This document shows positions 32,701 through 43,643 of a stretch of 64,000 nt of DNA, piece after piece. Positions within the stretch are counted from its first letter, which is position 1. Each line of letters opens with the position of its first letter. Below the pieces are notes generated by a model that had not been told where the DNA came from, ran no database searches, and saw nothing but the letters and a program-made list of their open reading frames with translations. Source of the stretch: Thecaphora thlaspeos (lineage: Eukaryota > Basidiomycota > Ustilaginomycetes > Urocystidales > Glomosporiaceae); contig UWYS01000003.1 in NCBI GenBank assembly GCA_900291925.1, positions 992,001 through 1,056,000 of the forward strand, given 5' to 3'. Both the position numbers and the translations under genes were made by a program.

Positions 32701-34025
32701 CGCTGCATTATCATCAGGAACAAGCAGCCTTTTTCTCGCTCCGGACGTCCTCTCACACAAGATGCTAAGTCTCTGGCGCTCTTGCTCTATGTTCACTCAC
32801 CTCTAGCCGATTGACTTTTTCATTCGAAGGCAGCCCTTGAGCCTCGTTAGCTCCATCTTCTGTAGCGTGCTTTCAATCAGTTGTCTGGTAACGGCGAAAA
32901 ACTGGTCCGCTGTGCTCACGTCGAGCGAGCTACGGGCCAGTGTCCTGCGTTCCCCTTCGTTCGACGAAGCAGCGGCGACGGCGACGGCTGCATTTCCTTC
33001 CGCCCTGCGAGCACCATGGCGGCGCAAGGCTTATTTGCGCTTTCGCCGTTTCATGATATCGAAAGAGCGGCTCCACTGCATTCCAGCGCCGAAGTGGGGG
33101 CGGTGCCTTGATTGACAGGTAACGCCCCGACCATTGCCCCGCTGCCGCTTCGTGGAGTGACATAGCGAGGCGATGGAGACGGGAACGTTATATTTGTTCG
33201 CCGAAGCCCCGCCCGCCACACAGCTGACCGCCACCCTCTCTTGCGCCCATTTGATTTGTTTCAGATGTTGGCCGGCCAACGCATGCCGAGAACAACAGAC
33301 GATTCTCGCCCCGTGCTAGAAGGGCAAGATCGACGAACCACTCACCAAATGCTCCAAGGCGGGCGTCGTCCATCAGCAGTTAGACTCTAGTGTAAGTTCG
33401 TGATTTCACAAACAAATATCGATCTTGAGGCTCTTTCGTGTGTAGGCTTTTATCTGGAACGTCTCACTGCCTTCCTGCGCCTACGCACTCGTTGACCTCC
33501 CATCCCGCCATCTTCTAGGGTTTGTTCATGCAACGCCGATCGACCGAGCTTGGTGAGTGAGACCGACATCAGATGTCATAGTGAAAGGCGAGGCAAAAAT
33601 AGAGACGTTTCGCCATCACCTCAAGAGTAAGAGCAAGATTAAGATTGGCCTGGACGCAGCCTAGCGCGGCAGCGAGGACAAAGTGGAAGGATCGAAGCAG
33701 ATAGGGAGCAATGCTTCTATCGATTCCCAGATGATGGCCTCTTCTACAGTAGCCCTTCTAAGGCCATATGGCTGATAAAGAAGTGCGGAGAAGGCAAGGC
33801 CTAGTACCTGGCAACAGTGAGCAGCACCGGCCGATTATCCTTAAGTGAAACTTACTGCTGGACTGGATGAGGCGAGGGGAGGACGATGACGACTTCCCCA
33901 GCCATTGTCAGCTCTTACTTACTAGCTGCGACTGACCTGCCTCTTGGCCTTCGTCTGGCAGTCATGTGAGACTCGCTTCTCGTGTCACTCTGTTGCCATC
34001 TGTCGTATGATACGAGAACAGCCTC
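29733..34025. other. Gene-poor 4.3-kb stretch
   Basis: No convincing gene was found here. The left part is upstream of the serine-rich gene. Between 30600 and 30640 a 13-base GTCGTGCTGGGCG motif is repeated back to back. On the minus strand, a frame at 33027-32803 ends with a protein-like stretch (TADQFFAVTRQLIESTLQKM). An ATG with a nearby GTGAGT donor sits at 33373, but I could not join them with consistent splice phases. Short plus-strand frames are compositionally uninformative. Non-coding transcripts or small spliced genes could be missed. Confidence 0.4.
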
Positions 34026-34492
34026 ATGCGGATACCCCGGCACCGGAGTCGATGCCATAACTTTGAAAGCGTTCGTGCGGACATACTGGGTGAGTACTTC
34101 AGCAAACCTCTCTACTATCGTCCGTCTTTGACATCCGACTTGTGTAGTCACAGCGTCGCAGGAGAGGATCGAGAAGCTGACGAGTTCGTCAACGTTCTTT
34201 GCGGTTGTCACGATCAAATTGGGACATTCTGGTCGACCTTGGTCACGAGCCCGTAAGACTGTCACACTACTCGAGAAGTCGCCGCAAGGAACATGCTGCC
34301 TCTAATATCAAACGCTCTGCAGAAAATCCTCGGCCCGAACGACAGGCGATCGCAACCGAAGGGTTTCTGCTGCGAATCCGTGCTGCGAGCCGAAAGGCAA
34401 GTGCAAGGGAAAGCTGTCAGACGCCTTCGCCCATCGCGCATGCCCCTACGTACATTCATGACGGACAGATCTTACAGGCTGAGCTTGGCTAG
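34026..34492 (+). CDS. Possible small three-exon gene (weak)
   Basis: Exons 34026-34089, 34148-34252 and 34323-34492 join in one frame to give 112 residues ending at a TAG. Both introns look genuine: the first starts GTGAGT and ends TTGACATCCGACTTGTGTAG, and the second starts GTAAGA and ends in TCTAATATCAAACGCTCTGCAG. These signals on the plus strand suggest a spliced transcript. The protein matches no family I know; it has a hydrophobic FFAVVTIKL stretch in the middle. The ATG choice is arbitrary and further 5' exons are possible. It could equally be a non-coding transcript. Confidence 0.28.
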
Positions 34493-35097
34493 TCTCTCTT
34501 GCCACGTCATTCTCCTCCGCCTATCCGACTTGCTTTGGCAGTAGTGCATCCGAACGACAACGTCGAACGGCGACGATCAATGTCCACAGCGGATGCTCGG
34601 AGCTGCAAGCTGTCGCTGGTTTGCAGTAGTTGTTCCTATTTTTGAACCGCTTCATCGTCAGCTCGGGGGGGACACGACGTCGCGGAGAACACGGAGGGTC
34701 GTTCGGTGTTCGTGGCGGTCAGGCTGACCAAGGTGAGTATGTGTGGCTAGTCTAGCATAGCAGAAACGGTCCAGGTCTTTGTGACTTCCTTTCTGTCCGC
34801 GATAGGGTCAGGTGAAGCTTTGACCTAGGTGTCGCTGGTAGACAGGCGCGCAACACGCTCGGACGGAGCGTCCATCGAGGGCACTTTCGTCCCGAAGCCC
34901 ACAAGAGATCGACCGTACGTAATTTGCAACAAGAATGCCCGGTCGAGATGACCGTGTACGTGTATCTACAACGTTGCACGAGAAGGACGCAAAGGACGAA
35001 GCGCGACAGATCAGGCAGCGTCGAGCGCAAAGACAGAGAGGGAGAGGGAGAGGGAGAGGGAGAAAAAGCAGCAGAGCCCAAGCACCGATGACCCCGT
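34493..35097. other. Intergenic gap with GGGAGA microsatellite
   Basis: A 605-base stretch downstream of LYS2 (minus strand) with no supported gene. It contains a GGGAGA-type microsatellite at about 35037-35063. Confidence 0.5.
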
Positions 35098-38000
35098 CTA
35101 ATTCGCGGATCCGCGTCCGATCGCCCTCACCTCTCCGGCCTTGACGCCTTCGATCTTGGGCAGCGGCTCGCCCTTCTCGGTCGGCGGCGGCAGGAATCCG
35201 ACCGCGACCATCCAAGAGAGGTAGACGGAGACGAGTTTCCTATCGACGCCCATGACGGTCCCCTGCTTCGACCCCTCGCCGTAGGCATCGAGGAGCGCCT
35301 GGGTGTGCCGGTCGTCGAGCTCGGGCGACTTGGAGGACGTGGGCAGGTCGTCAAGCACGTAGTGAAGCAGCGGAAAGAGGGCATTGTCGTCCGAAACGCT
35401 TGCGTCCGAATTGAGCACGTGCTCCTCGAGCCTCGAGCGCCACTGGACGTACTCGATCTTGTCGACCTTCCAGCCGTGCGGCGCCAGCTGGCCCAGCAGG
35501 TCGTTGAACCGGATCACCGGCCGCCCCGTGATGTGGTAGACCTTGGCGTGCGTCCCCTTGGTCCGGTTGGCCTGCTCCAGATCCCTCGCAATGTCAAGCG
35601 AGGCGAGCGAACAGACGCGCGCGACGTGCTCGACGGGCGTCATGTTGATCGTATTGTGCATGTCGGGCATCAAGCCCAGCTGGATGCACCCCTTGACCAT
35701 GCGCCAGAGGAAGTCATCGGTGTTGGAGATGGCCGTCTTCGAGTCGCCGAGCACGTAGCCGGGCCGGATGATCGACGCCTTGAGGCCACGCGACGCCGCA
35801 AGCATGATGAGCTTCTCCGAGACGAGCTTCGACTGGCCGTAGCCCGATTTGAGGCCCTTCAGGTTAGCTTCCATGTCGTCGGTCTCGGGGACGCCGAGGT
35901 AGGGCGAGCCGTCATCGGCGACAATGGCGTCGTGCTGGTGGACGATGGCGTCCGACAGGCGGATGTGGTGTTCCGAATCGACGGCCGCCGTCGACGAAAC
36001 AAACGTCAGCGTCTTAGCCTTGCTCCCGGCGTTGCAGAACTTAATCGCGCAGACCGTCGAGCCGACGTTGGCAGCGCGAAGCTTGGTGTACGGGTAGACC
36101 CAGTGGACCAGCGCGCCGTTGTGCAGCACGTCATCCACCTCGTCGGCGAGGCGGGCGTAGACGTCGTCGGCCATACCGAGGCGCTGCGGTGCCGCCAGGT
36201 CGCCCACCACCGCCTCGAGCCGGCCGCTCGTGACCCACTCCTCTTCCCAGATGCCGCGCCCCTTGCCGCCTTCGCGCAGACGTTCCATGGCCGTCGCGAC
36301 ATCCCTGGCGCGGACGTGGGCATAAACCTTACCGACGCTCGCCGAGTGGTTGGTCAGCAGGTCGCGCAGGATGAAGGCGCCCAGGAAGCCGGTAGCGCCC
36401 GTGAGCAGGACGGTGCGCGGGCCGTCGCCCGCTCTCTTGACCTTGTCGCCGGCGAAGGCAGCCGGCAAGCCCTGGCCCAGCGTCGCGACATCTCTCCCGT
36501 AGTCGTCGTCGAGGTTGACTTCCTTGGCCTCGGCGTTGCTCCGAACGCTTGCAGCAGCAGCAGCGGCGGCGGCCTCTCCGCCGACGTCGAGGTCGCCCTG
36601 CCTCAAGCTGTCGACCTCGCTCGCCAAGCCCTTGACGGTGGGCGAGTCAAACACAACGCCGAGCGGGACGTTGACAACAAAGGCCTTGCGCATCTCAAAG
36701 ACGAGGCGCGTGGCGAGGATCGAGTGGCCGCCAAGGTCGTAAAAGCTCTCATCCAGCGGCATCGGCTGCGGAGCGCTGGGCAGCAGCTTCTTCCACAGGT
36801 CGACAATCGTCTTCTCGGTGGGTGAGGCGCTGACGTGAGCCGCGGCAGCGGCGCTACCATCGGCGCCGCTGCCGCGGGTGGTCGGGCCGGTAGCGGCCGC
36901 CGAGGCGACGGCGGTGTCGGGGAAGGGGAGCGCAGGCTTGTCGATCTTGCCGTTAGGGTTGAGTGGCATCTTGCCGAGCGGGACAAAGAGCGTGGGGACC
37001 GAGTAGGCCGGCAGCTTCTTTTTAAGGTGGTCGCGGATGTCCTTGATCAGCTTGCGGTGACGTCGCATGCCGCGGACGAGGTGAGCGTCGCGACTCGCCG
37101 TGCCGACTCCACGGCCGTCGGCCGCCGCCGTCGCCTCTTCTCCGGCGCTGCTCCTCTCCTCAAGCTCAGTCGCACCGGGACCGGGGACGAAGTATGAGAC
37201 CAGCACCTTTTCCTCGTCCTTGTCGCGGCGGACCAGCGTGACGTTCTCGCGGACGTGCGGGTGGCGCGAGAGGTGGGTGTCGATCTCGCCCAGCTCGATG
37301 CGGAAACCGCGGATCTTGACCTGATCATCGGCGCGACCGGTACACTCGACCATCCCGTCCGGCAGGTACCTTCCCAGATCGCCGGTTTGGTACATGCGGT
37401 CGCGGATACCCTTCCAGAACTGGCCCTCGGGCGTGTCCCGGATCGTGTCAGCAAACTCGAGGCCGGGCGCGAGGAAGTTCGGCATGAACTTCTCGGCCGT
37501 CACCTCGGCGGGACCCAGGTAGCCCTCCGCGAGACCGCCGCTGCGGACATAAATCTCGCCAACCTCGCCGACGGCGCAGATGGTGGTGCGCTCGTTGCGG
37601 TTGACGACGAGCAGCTGGACGTTCTGCATGCCTTGTCCCGCCGGCATGATGTCCTTCTGCGTCTGAAGGAAAGTCGACGACGCGCTGATGGCGGGAATGG
37701 CAAAGTAGCTGACGGCGCGCTGCGTCTCAGTGGTCCCGTACATGTTGATGATGCAGACGTTAGCAGCGAGCGCCTGGAGGCGGGTACAGTCGCGCTTGGT
37801 CAGGACGTCGCCGACGAAGAAGGCGTTGCGGAGGCTGGGGATGGCGGCGGTCGCCTGCGCGCTCAGCAGCTGGCCCATTGCCGGAGTGAGATGGGTGACG
37901 GTGGCCTCGGAGGCCGCCATCCACTCGGCCAGCCTGCCCGGCGTGCCGATGTCCTCCGAGGTTGGGATGTGCAGCTCGGCGCCGAAAAAGAGCGGAGTGA

Positions 38001-39726
38001 AGATGTCGCGCTGGATGGGGTCGTGCGCAATGCCGGAGAGCATGGTGAAGCGGTCGTGCGCGCCAAGGCCGAAGCGCTCCCCCATCCAGGGGAAGAAGTG
38101 GGTGAGCGAATGGTGGCGTCCCTTGACGCCCTTGGGGATGCCGGTCGAGCCTGAGGTGAAGGAGAGCGTCCCGACGCTGTCCGGACCGAGGACGACCTTG
38201 GTGCTCTGGCCCGCCACGGGCTGCGCCGCGTCAAGCGCATCAGTCTGGCCATCCGCAGCCCCTGCGAGTGCACCTCCGCGGACGCTGCCATCGTCTCGCA
38301 GCTCGAGCGCCGGGATCTCGATGCGAAGGTCGAGCTCGTCCTCGATGCACTTGCGCACGCTGGCACCGAGCTTACCCGCCTTGGCCAGCACGATCAGGGC
38401 GCGGGGCTTGGCCACCTGGAGGTAGATGTTCTGGCGCGAGGGCGGGTAGGCGGGATCGATGACGCTGAACGTCGCGCCGGCCTTGAGCGTGCCGAGCACT
38501 GCGACCACGAGATCGACGCCTCGGTGAGCGTACGTCGTCACCACTTCCTCGCGCTGGACGCCGGCCTTGAGCAGCTGGTGGGCCACGACGTTGGAGGCCC
38601 GGTCGAGCTGGCCGTAGGTGATGGCGCGGACCTTGCTGGCGGGCGGGGCCATCTCGGTGAGCGAGCCGTCGGCCGAGAGCGACTCGACGATGCAACGTCG
38701 GTCCGGGTACGAGCGGGCGTTGCGCTCAAAGATGTGGGTGATGGCGCCCTTGAAACCGCACCAGTCGAGGTCGGTGGCGGGGTCGGGGAGGAGCTTGTTC
38801 TCGGTCGCCGTGCGGATCGGCATGCTGCCCACCGGTGCGGCGGGGTTGCTCGCGGCGACCGTGATGAGCTGCGAGAGCTGCGAGAGGATCAGCTGCATCC
38901 TCTGCGAAGAAAAGATGAGCGAGTTGTACGAGAGGTGGACCGCGATGTCGGGAACGAGCGAGTCGTGGAAGGTGCTAGCCCTGACGTCAGCGGTGGCCGA
39001 TGTCGAAGGGGCCGGTGCAACGTTTCCGGCAGCAACGGGAGCGCTGGCGACGCCGTCACCGGGAACCATGCCGGGCTTGGTGAGGAAGACGGTCAGGTCG
39101 GTGGTGAGCGAGGTGGACTGCATAAACTTCCTCGACTTGCCGCCGGTCTCGTCAAAGAAGCGGACGCGGAAGATAGGTGCGCTCTGGATGCCGTCGGGCA
39201 GCGGCCCTTCGCGCTCGGCCTTTTCCGCGGCGACACGCTTGACGATCTCCTCATAGGGCACGGCATCGGCGGCGGCCTCGCTCTCGACCTGCTGAATGCG
39301 GCGGACAATCTGCCAGAAGGGGTCGTTGGGCTCGATTGGGATCCGGAGGATGAGGGGTTCGCCGGTGTGTGGATCTGACGATCCGATGACGAGGTTGGTG
39401 TCACTGGTGTATTTGTGCAGCAGCACGGCAAAGGCAGCGAGCAGGAGGTGGTAGGGCGTGGGGCTGGCGCCGTCCGTGTCGCCCTCGCCCTCGCTGCTGA
39501 CTGTTGCGTCCGGATCGGTGGTCGGATGAAGGTCGAGTTCATGGTGTAGTGCAAGGCGGACGAGGTTCTTGCGAGCCGAGGGCGAGAGGGGAGCAGAGGC
39601 CAGAGCCTGAACCAGCTGCGACGAGGTGGGCCTAGGATAGTCGGTGGGGAGGGCGATACTCGGGAGCGACTGCAGCCTTGCGGACCAGCGGTCGAGCCTC
39701 GCCTGCAAATCCTGACTTGAGGCCAT
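35098..39726 (-). CDS. LYS2: L-2-aminoadipate reductase (LYS2)
   Basis: A single exon of 1542 residues from the ATG at 39726; the frame extends to 39870 without another ATG. The enzyme activates alpha-aminoadipate with ATP, loads it on a phosphopantetheine arm and reduces it with NADPH to the semialdehyde in fungal lysine synthesis. The N-terminal third resembles a condensation-like domain. The adenylation domain shows LSFTSGSTGIPKGV near residue 520, NMYGTTETQ and KIRGFRIELGEID. The carrier domain has LGGHSI with the modified Ser1002. The reductase domain begins near residue 1105 with LLTGATGFLG and has YGQSKLVSEK as the Tyr-x-x-x-Lys active site. Length and order match the family. It is divergent from the IQM-like gene. 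It needs activation by a phosphopantetheinyl transferase (Lys5 type), which is not in this window. Confidence 0.96.
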   Translation of the reverse strand: MASSQDLQARLDRWSARLQSLPSIALPTDYPRPTSSQLVQALASAPLSPSARKNLVRLALHHELDLHPTTDPDATVSSEGEGDTDGASPTPYHLLLAAFAVLLHKYTSDTNLVIGSSDPHTGEPLILRIPIEPNDPFWQIVRRIQQVESEAAADAVPYEEIVKRVAAEKAEREGPLPDGIQSAPIFRVRFFDETGGKSRKFMQSTSLTTDLTVFLTKPGMVPGDGVASAPVAAGNVAPAPSTSATADVRASTFHDSLVPDIAVHLSYNSLIFSSQRMQLILSQLSQLITVAASNPAAPVGSMPIRTATENKLLPDPATDLDWCGFKGAITHIFERNARSYPDRRCIVESLSADGSLTEMAPPASKVRAITYGQLDRASNVVAHQLLKAGVQREEVVTTYAHRGVDLVVAVLGTLKAGATFSVIDPAYPPSRQNIYLQVAKPRALIVLAKAGKLGASVRKCIEDELDLRIEIPALELRDDGSVRGGALAGAADGQTDALDAAQPVAGQSTKVVLGPDSVGTLSFTSGSTGIPKGVKGRHHSLTHFFPWMGERFGLGAHDRFTMLSGIAHDPIQRDIFTPLFFGAELHIPTSEDIGTPGRLAEWMAASEATVTHLTPAMGQLLSAQATAAIPSLRNAFFVGDVLTKRDCTRLQALAANVCIINMYGTTETQRAVSYFAIPAISASSTFLQTQKDIMPAGQGMQNVQLLVVNRNERTTICAVGEVGEIYVRSGGLAEGYLGPAEVTAEKFMPNFLAPGLEFADTIRDTPEGQFWKGIRDRMYQTGDLGRYLPDGMVECTGRADDQVKIRGFRIELGEIDTHLSRHPHVRENVTLVRRDKDEEKVLVSYFVPGPGATELEERSSAGEEATAAADGRGVGTASRDAHLVRGMRRHRKLIKDIRDHLKKKLPAYSVPTLFVPLGKMPLNPNGKIDKPALPFPDTAVASAAATGPTTRGSGADGSAAAAAHVSASPTEKTIVDLWKKLLPSAPQPMPLDESFYDLGGHSILATRLVFEMRKAFVVNVPLGVVFDSPTVKGLASEVDSLRQGDLDVGGEAAAAAAAASVRSNAEAKEVNLDDDYGRDVATLGQGLPAAFAGDKVKRAGDGPRTVLLTGATGFLGAFILRDLLTNHSASVGKVYAHVRARDVATAMERLREGGKGRGIWEEEWVTSGRLEAVVGDLAAPQRLGMADDVYARLADEVDDVLHNGALVHWVYPYTKLRAANVGSTVCAIKFCNAGSKAKTLTFVSSTAAVDSEHHIRLSDAIVHQHDAIVADDGSPYLGVPETDDMEANLKGLKSGYGQSKLVSEKLIMLAASRGLKASIIRPGYVLGDSKTAISNTDDFLWRMVKGCIQLGLMPDMHNTINMTPVEHVARVCSLASLDIARDLEQANRTKGTHAKVYHITGRPVIRFNDLLGQLAPHGWKVDKIEYVQWRSRLEEHVLNSDASVSDDNALFPLLHYVLDDLPTSSKSPELDDRHTQALLDAYGEGSKQGTVMGVDRKLVSVYLSWMVAVGFLPPPTEKGEPLPKIEGVKAGEVRAIGRGSAN

Positions 39727-40481
39727 CTTTCGCGACGGGCGCAAGCCTAGCGCTGCTGTTGGATCAGCGGTCTGACCGGCGGCGACGGTGAGAGGGGCGC
39801 TAATCGGGATGAGCCAACGTCGACGGCGACGAGGAGCTTGCAGAAGATAGTGGTGCCAAGGAAGGAGCAAAGGAGTAGTAGTGGAGGGAAACGGGTGGTC
39901 AGCGCTCGAGAGTTGTTGAGACAGTAGTAGTTGCGATGAATTTGCGAGCGGTGGCGGTGGCGGCGGGGAGGGTGGTGGTGGTGGTTGGGGATGAGAGGGT
40001 GGAAGATCAAGCTTCTTTGCGCGTTCCCTTTAAACCCTCTTGGCTTCGGCATTTTGCCGGATCCGGGGCCCAAGCGGGCGAGCTGCCAAAGAGCCAAGCT
40101 CGAGTCACGCCGCACCGGTCATACGCCTGAATCGGGCTGGTTCGCAGCGATCCCGATTTCGGATTCCCATCCCCGTCTTGGCGGGCGGCTGGAGGAGAGC
40201 GAGCAACAGCCATTTTCCCTCGACAGCCTCGCCCGCCTCGCCTTGACCTCGCTCGCTGCCACACCACTTCCATCACCTGGAGGCCCTGCATCATACCACC
40301 TCCCCTCACTGCCGGGACGCCTGCCTGGACGCTACGCATGACGACTTTCATGACAACTCGACGACCAACAACCTCGACCTTTACGCAGACCTCAGATTGC
40401 GCCCATCACCACGACATCTCCAGACCAGCGCAGCCAGCTTGATCATTCCTCTGCCGCCGAGCCTCACACACGGCCTCAGCA
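39727..40481. promoter_or_regulatory. Shared promoter region of LYS2 and IQM-like gene
   Basis: This 755-base spacer lies between two divergent starts. A TGACTC core of the amino-acid control element (Gcn4/CpcA type) is present on the minus strand at 40107-40102, about 375 bases upstream of the LYS2 start. It is a partial match only. No gene is visible. Confidence 0.35.
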
Positions 40482-42321
40482 ATGGCCTCTTCCGACCACC
40501 CAAAGGACTTTGGCCGTATCGATCCCGCCAGCCGCATCCAGTCGGCCAGTAGCACAAAGAAGCTCAACGACAAGCTCGACGAACAGCGCACGGGCCACAA
40601 AAATGACCCCGCCTCCCGCTGGCAGCGCGGTGGTGTCCTCGCCGGCCGCCTCGCCGACACACGCATACAGCCTGAGCCTGCCGTTTACTCTTCCTCCTCT
40701 CGAGGCGATGATGTTGGTGACGGCGATCGTCACCCCGAACCGTCCGGCAAGGTCGCTTCCTCTTCCTTCATCGCATCGAAGCTTCCCTTCACCTTCAAGA
40801 GCAAGATCGAAGAAAACGGCTACATCGAGGACTCGCGCCTTCTCACCAAGAAGATGGAGGCACAAAACTATCTCGAGATGTTGGATCCGAGGCACCGCTA
40901 TGGAAGCAACCTGAAGCACTACCACCGCTACTGGAATCTGCACGCAGAGACCGACCAGAACTTTCTCCACTGGCTCGACGATGGCGACGGCCGGGACCTC
41001 TCTGGAAGTGTGTCCAAGATCGAAGTTAGAGGCGGAACGCATCATTTATCTCTCGCCCGACCAGCGGTGTAACTACATGACTTTCATCGACACCGACCCG
41101 TGCCCGCCCCAGGAGGTGCTGGGCGAGCAGCGGGAGAGCGACGGCAGCGACGACGTCATGGCCAAGCTTGCCCGGTTCCGCGTGTCGTCGTCAATCGGCA
41201 GACCGTGGAACGCGATACAGGGCAAAGGGCGCCTACGCTGGTGCAAGACAGGCGAGCTGGTCAGCACATCCGAATACGAGCATGGCGACCTGGGCCAGGG
41301 CCGCGGTGTCGCCTTGCGCGGCAGCAAAGAGTGGCAGGCGGCCGTCTGTTCGGGTGAAGCGGCCGACATCGTCCGCTCCGACCAGGTCAAGGTGCGGCGA
41401 CCGCGGCGGCAAGACTCAGACAGCTCATCCGCCAGCTACACCTCCTGGAACGAGAGCGATCTCTCGGCCATCGAGCACGGCTCTTCGACCTATGAGGGAG
41501 GCTCGTCGGGCTCGGAAGGCGGCAACAGCCGCAGTGAGGCGGAACCCCGGCCCGTCTCGGCGCCAAAGCCCTCGCTGGACGAAAAGCACCAGTCGAAGCG
41601 GGAAAAGTGGTGGGAGAAAGCCAACCTCGGACCCAAGTACTGGGCCAAGCACAAGCTCGGCCTGTATGCCGCCAAGGATCGTCAACAACACGTCGGCTGT
41701 CAGGGCAAGGAGGGCGAGGAGAAGGAGGAAGGTGGCGACGGCGACAATGTCGGCAACAACCAGAATGACTATGACCCGGACGCGGGAGTGGCCGATTCCC
41801 AAGGCGACGGCCAAGGCGACAACAAGGCGCCTTCCGATGCGGTGATCCGCCGCAAGAAGGCCGATACGTGGCTTTTTGTGGCGGACTTGGAGGCCAATCT
41901 CTACATCGGGATAAAAACGCACGGCCGATTCCAGCACTCGTCCTTCCTCAGCGGCTCGATCGTCGCCGCGGCGGGCATCCTCAAGGTCAAGGACGGCATC
42001 ATCATCTCCATCTACCCCTGGAGCGGCCATTATCGCAGTGGCGGTGATCACTTTGAGGCGCTGGTCGACCGGCTGCGCGCGAAGGGCCTCAACACGAGCG
42101 GTATCAACGTGCGCAAGAGCAAGCTCGTAATCGAGGGTGTCAACCGCTACGGCCGCTACCGCAAGGCAAAGGACCGGAAGAAGCTGAAGATCAAGGACAA
42201 AGCGCGCGCCACCTGGGACGCGCACTTCCGCAGCGGCGATAGGGGAGAGGGCGCGGGGCCAAAGAAGGAAGGCGGCGGCGCGGAAAAGGTCGCCGCTGCT
42301 GACGACCATGGTGGCGGATAG
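40482..42321 (+). CDS. IQM-like (plant IQM family type) protein with apparent frameshift
   Basis: The ATG at 40482 (CAGCAATGG) opens a frame that matches the family up to NFLHWLDDGDGRDL. The match then continues in a different frame as EVCPRSKLEAERIIYLSPDQ, running to a TAG at 42319-42321. The switch falls at the CTCTCT run at 40998-41003. Loss of one CT unit would explain it, and there is no room for an intron. The downstream frame contains TWLFVADLEANLYIG, GRFQHSSFLSGS and SIYPWSGHY, the signature of the IQM family, known as calmodulin-binding proteins in plants. No IQ motif is obvious in this copy. The middle is Ser- and acid-rich. More than 400 codons after the shift remain open, so this is either a recent mutation or a sequence error. 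Confidence 0.78.
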
Positions 42322-43643
42322 GTTGAGCCGGCGCAAGGCGCTGGCCTCCGCGACGACCCCAGCGAAGACCGCGACAACACCGAAGGAGCCGCAGAGGGCT
42401 AGGATCCAGACCCAGACCCAGACGAGGACGGGAACCGGGACGGTGCCCACCAGAGGGCGATCGACATCTGCGCTAAGGCCATGTCATCTGGTTTGGAAAA
42501 GACGGGCGGGCAAGGTGGGGATTCTGGCTGATGCCGTATGACCATAGCATATGCTTTGCTTCATTCCGTCGAGACATTGCGGCTGTATCCTAAGTGCCTT
42601 CTGCATCTCGATTCGGCATCCTTCTCTCTACAGTCTTTCGCGATCACTCTCAGATCTCCGACTGCGACTGACCAGGCCGGCGGACAGCCGAGGCTGGGTC
42701 GCGGCGGGCGTCGCTGGCGAGAACGAGGCAGGGGCTCCAGCAGCGTACGCCCCTCGAGCGGACAAAAGGAGGCGTGATGCCCCTGATCGAAGGCTGTAAG
42801 CTGAAGGCTGAAAGGTGGGAGGAAGAGTGGGTCAAAAAGGTGGAAGGGTGGGCCGGCATTGCGCGTTCGGGATGTGGGAGGACTGCTCCGGAGCGGCATG
42901 GCGACGCCCCGATGGGGCAGGCATTGTTTCGGGGGAAACCGTTGTCAAGGCGGGTCGAGAGGGAGATGAGGAGAGTGAATGAGGCAGGAGGGAGGAAGGG
43001 ATTCGGTGTTCGAAACCCTCTGGAAAGCCTCCCTATTCTTCCTCCCGGACTGTGGCTGTCGGTTGGCAATCGGTTCCCACCTCGAACAAGTGTGGGAGTA
43101 GCGTTCCTCTTTCGCCCGCCGACCGCTCGGGGCGCAACCCGTCTCTGCCCATCCGCCCCAGCAAGTTGCAGTCTCCGTGCTCTGCCCGGCGAAGCCAGCC
43201 CACCCTGAGCTCTGGCGGCTCACTGCTATAAAGATGACCGTCTCTTCCCTTCGCGCTGAACCCACTTTCTTGTCAAAAAAATCACCTCTCTCTCAACACT
43301 TCCCCACGCCCCTTTTTCGCACTCCTAGCTTCAGGATCGTCACGCGTCAACGTCGGCGGTCCTTAATCCAAGTCGGGTACATCCAAACCAGAACCCTGAC
43401 GGGGCGTTCACGGTCTTTTCTCCCTCCTTCGCCCTTCGGCGTTGATCGCTGTCTTCGACTTCACATTCCTTTTATCTTCACTATAGCGTAATTTTGTCCC
43501 TAGTCACCAGCGAACGGTAGGTCTCCATCTCTCCCTGTCAAACCGAAAGCGGCATGGCACCCGTGGTACAACGCCCCGTTTGTCCATCGGTCTGACCAAA
43601 ATCTTCTCTTCGCACTCAGGGCGTTCGTCCAGGCACGCGCAAG
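42322..43643. other. Intergenic region upstream of glycine-rich secreted protein
   Basis: A 1.3-kb stretch with no supported gene. The last 400 bases are pyrimidine-rich on the plus strand and probably include the promoter and 5' UTR of the gene at 43644. GT-rich and CAG-ending tracts near 43500-43620 could be a 5' UTR intron. Confidence 0.45.

Noticed and set aside
35305..39378. Long plus-strand frames opposite LYS2 (for example 35305-36825 and 38524-39378)
   Set aside because: They mirror codon positions of a well-conserved reductase gene and encode Val/Asp/Arg-rich sequence without domains.
40998..41003. Programmed ribosomal frameshift in the IQM-like gene
   Set aside because: No known slippery heptamer is present at the CTCTCT run. 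A CT-unit indel or a sequence error is simpler.
43003..43022. tRNA B-box-like GTGTTCGAAACCCTC
   Set aside because: No matching A box, acceptor stem or anticodon arm could be built around it.
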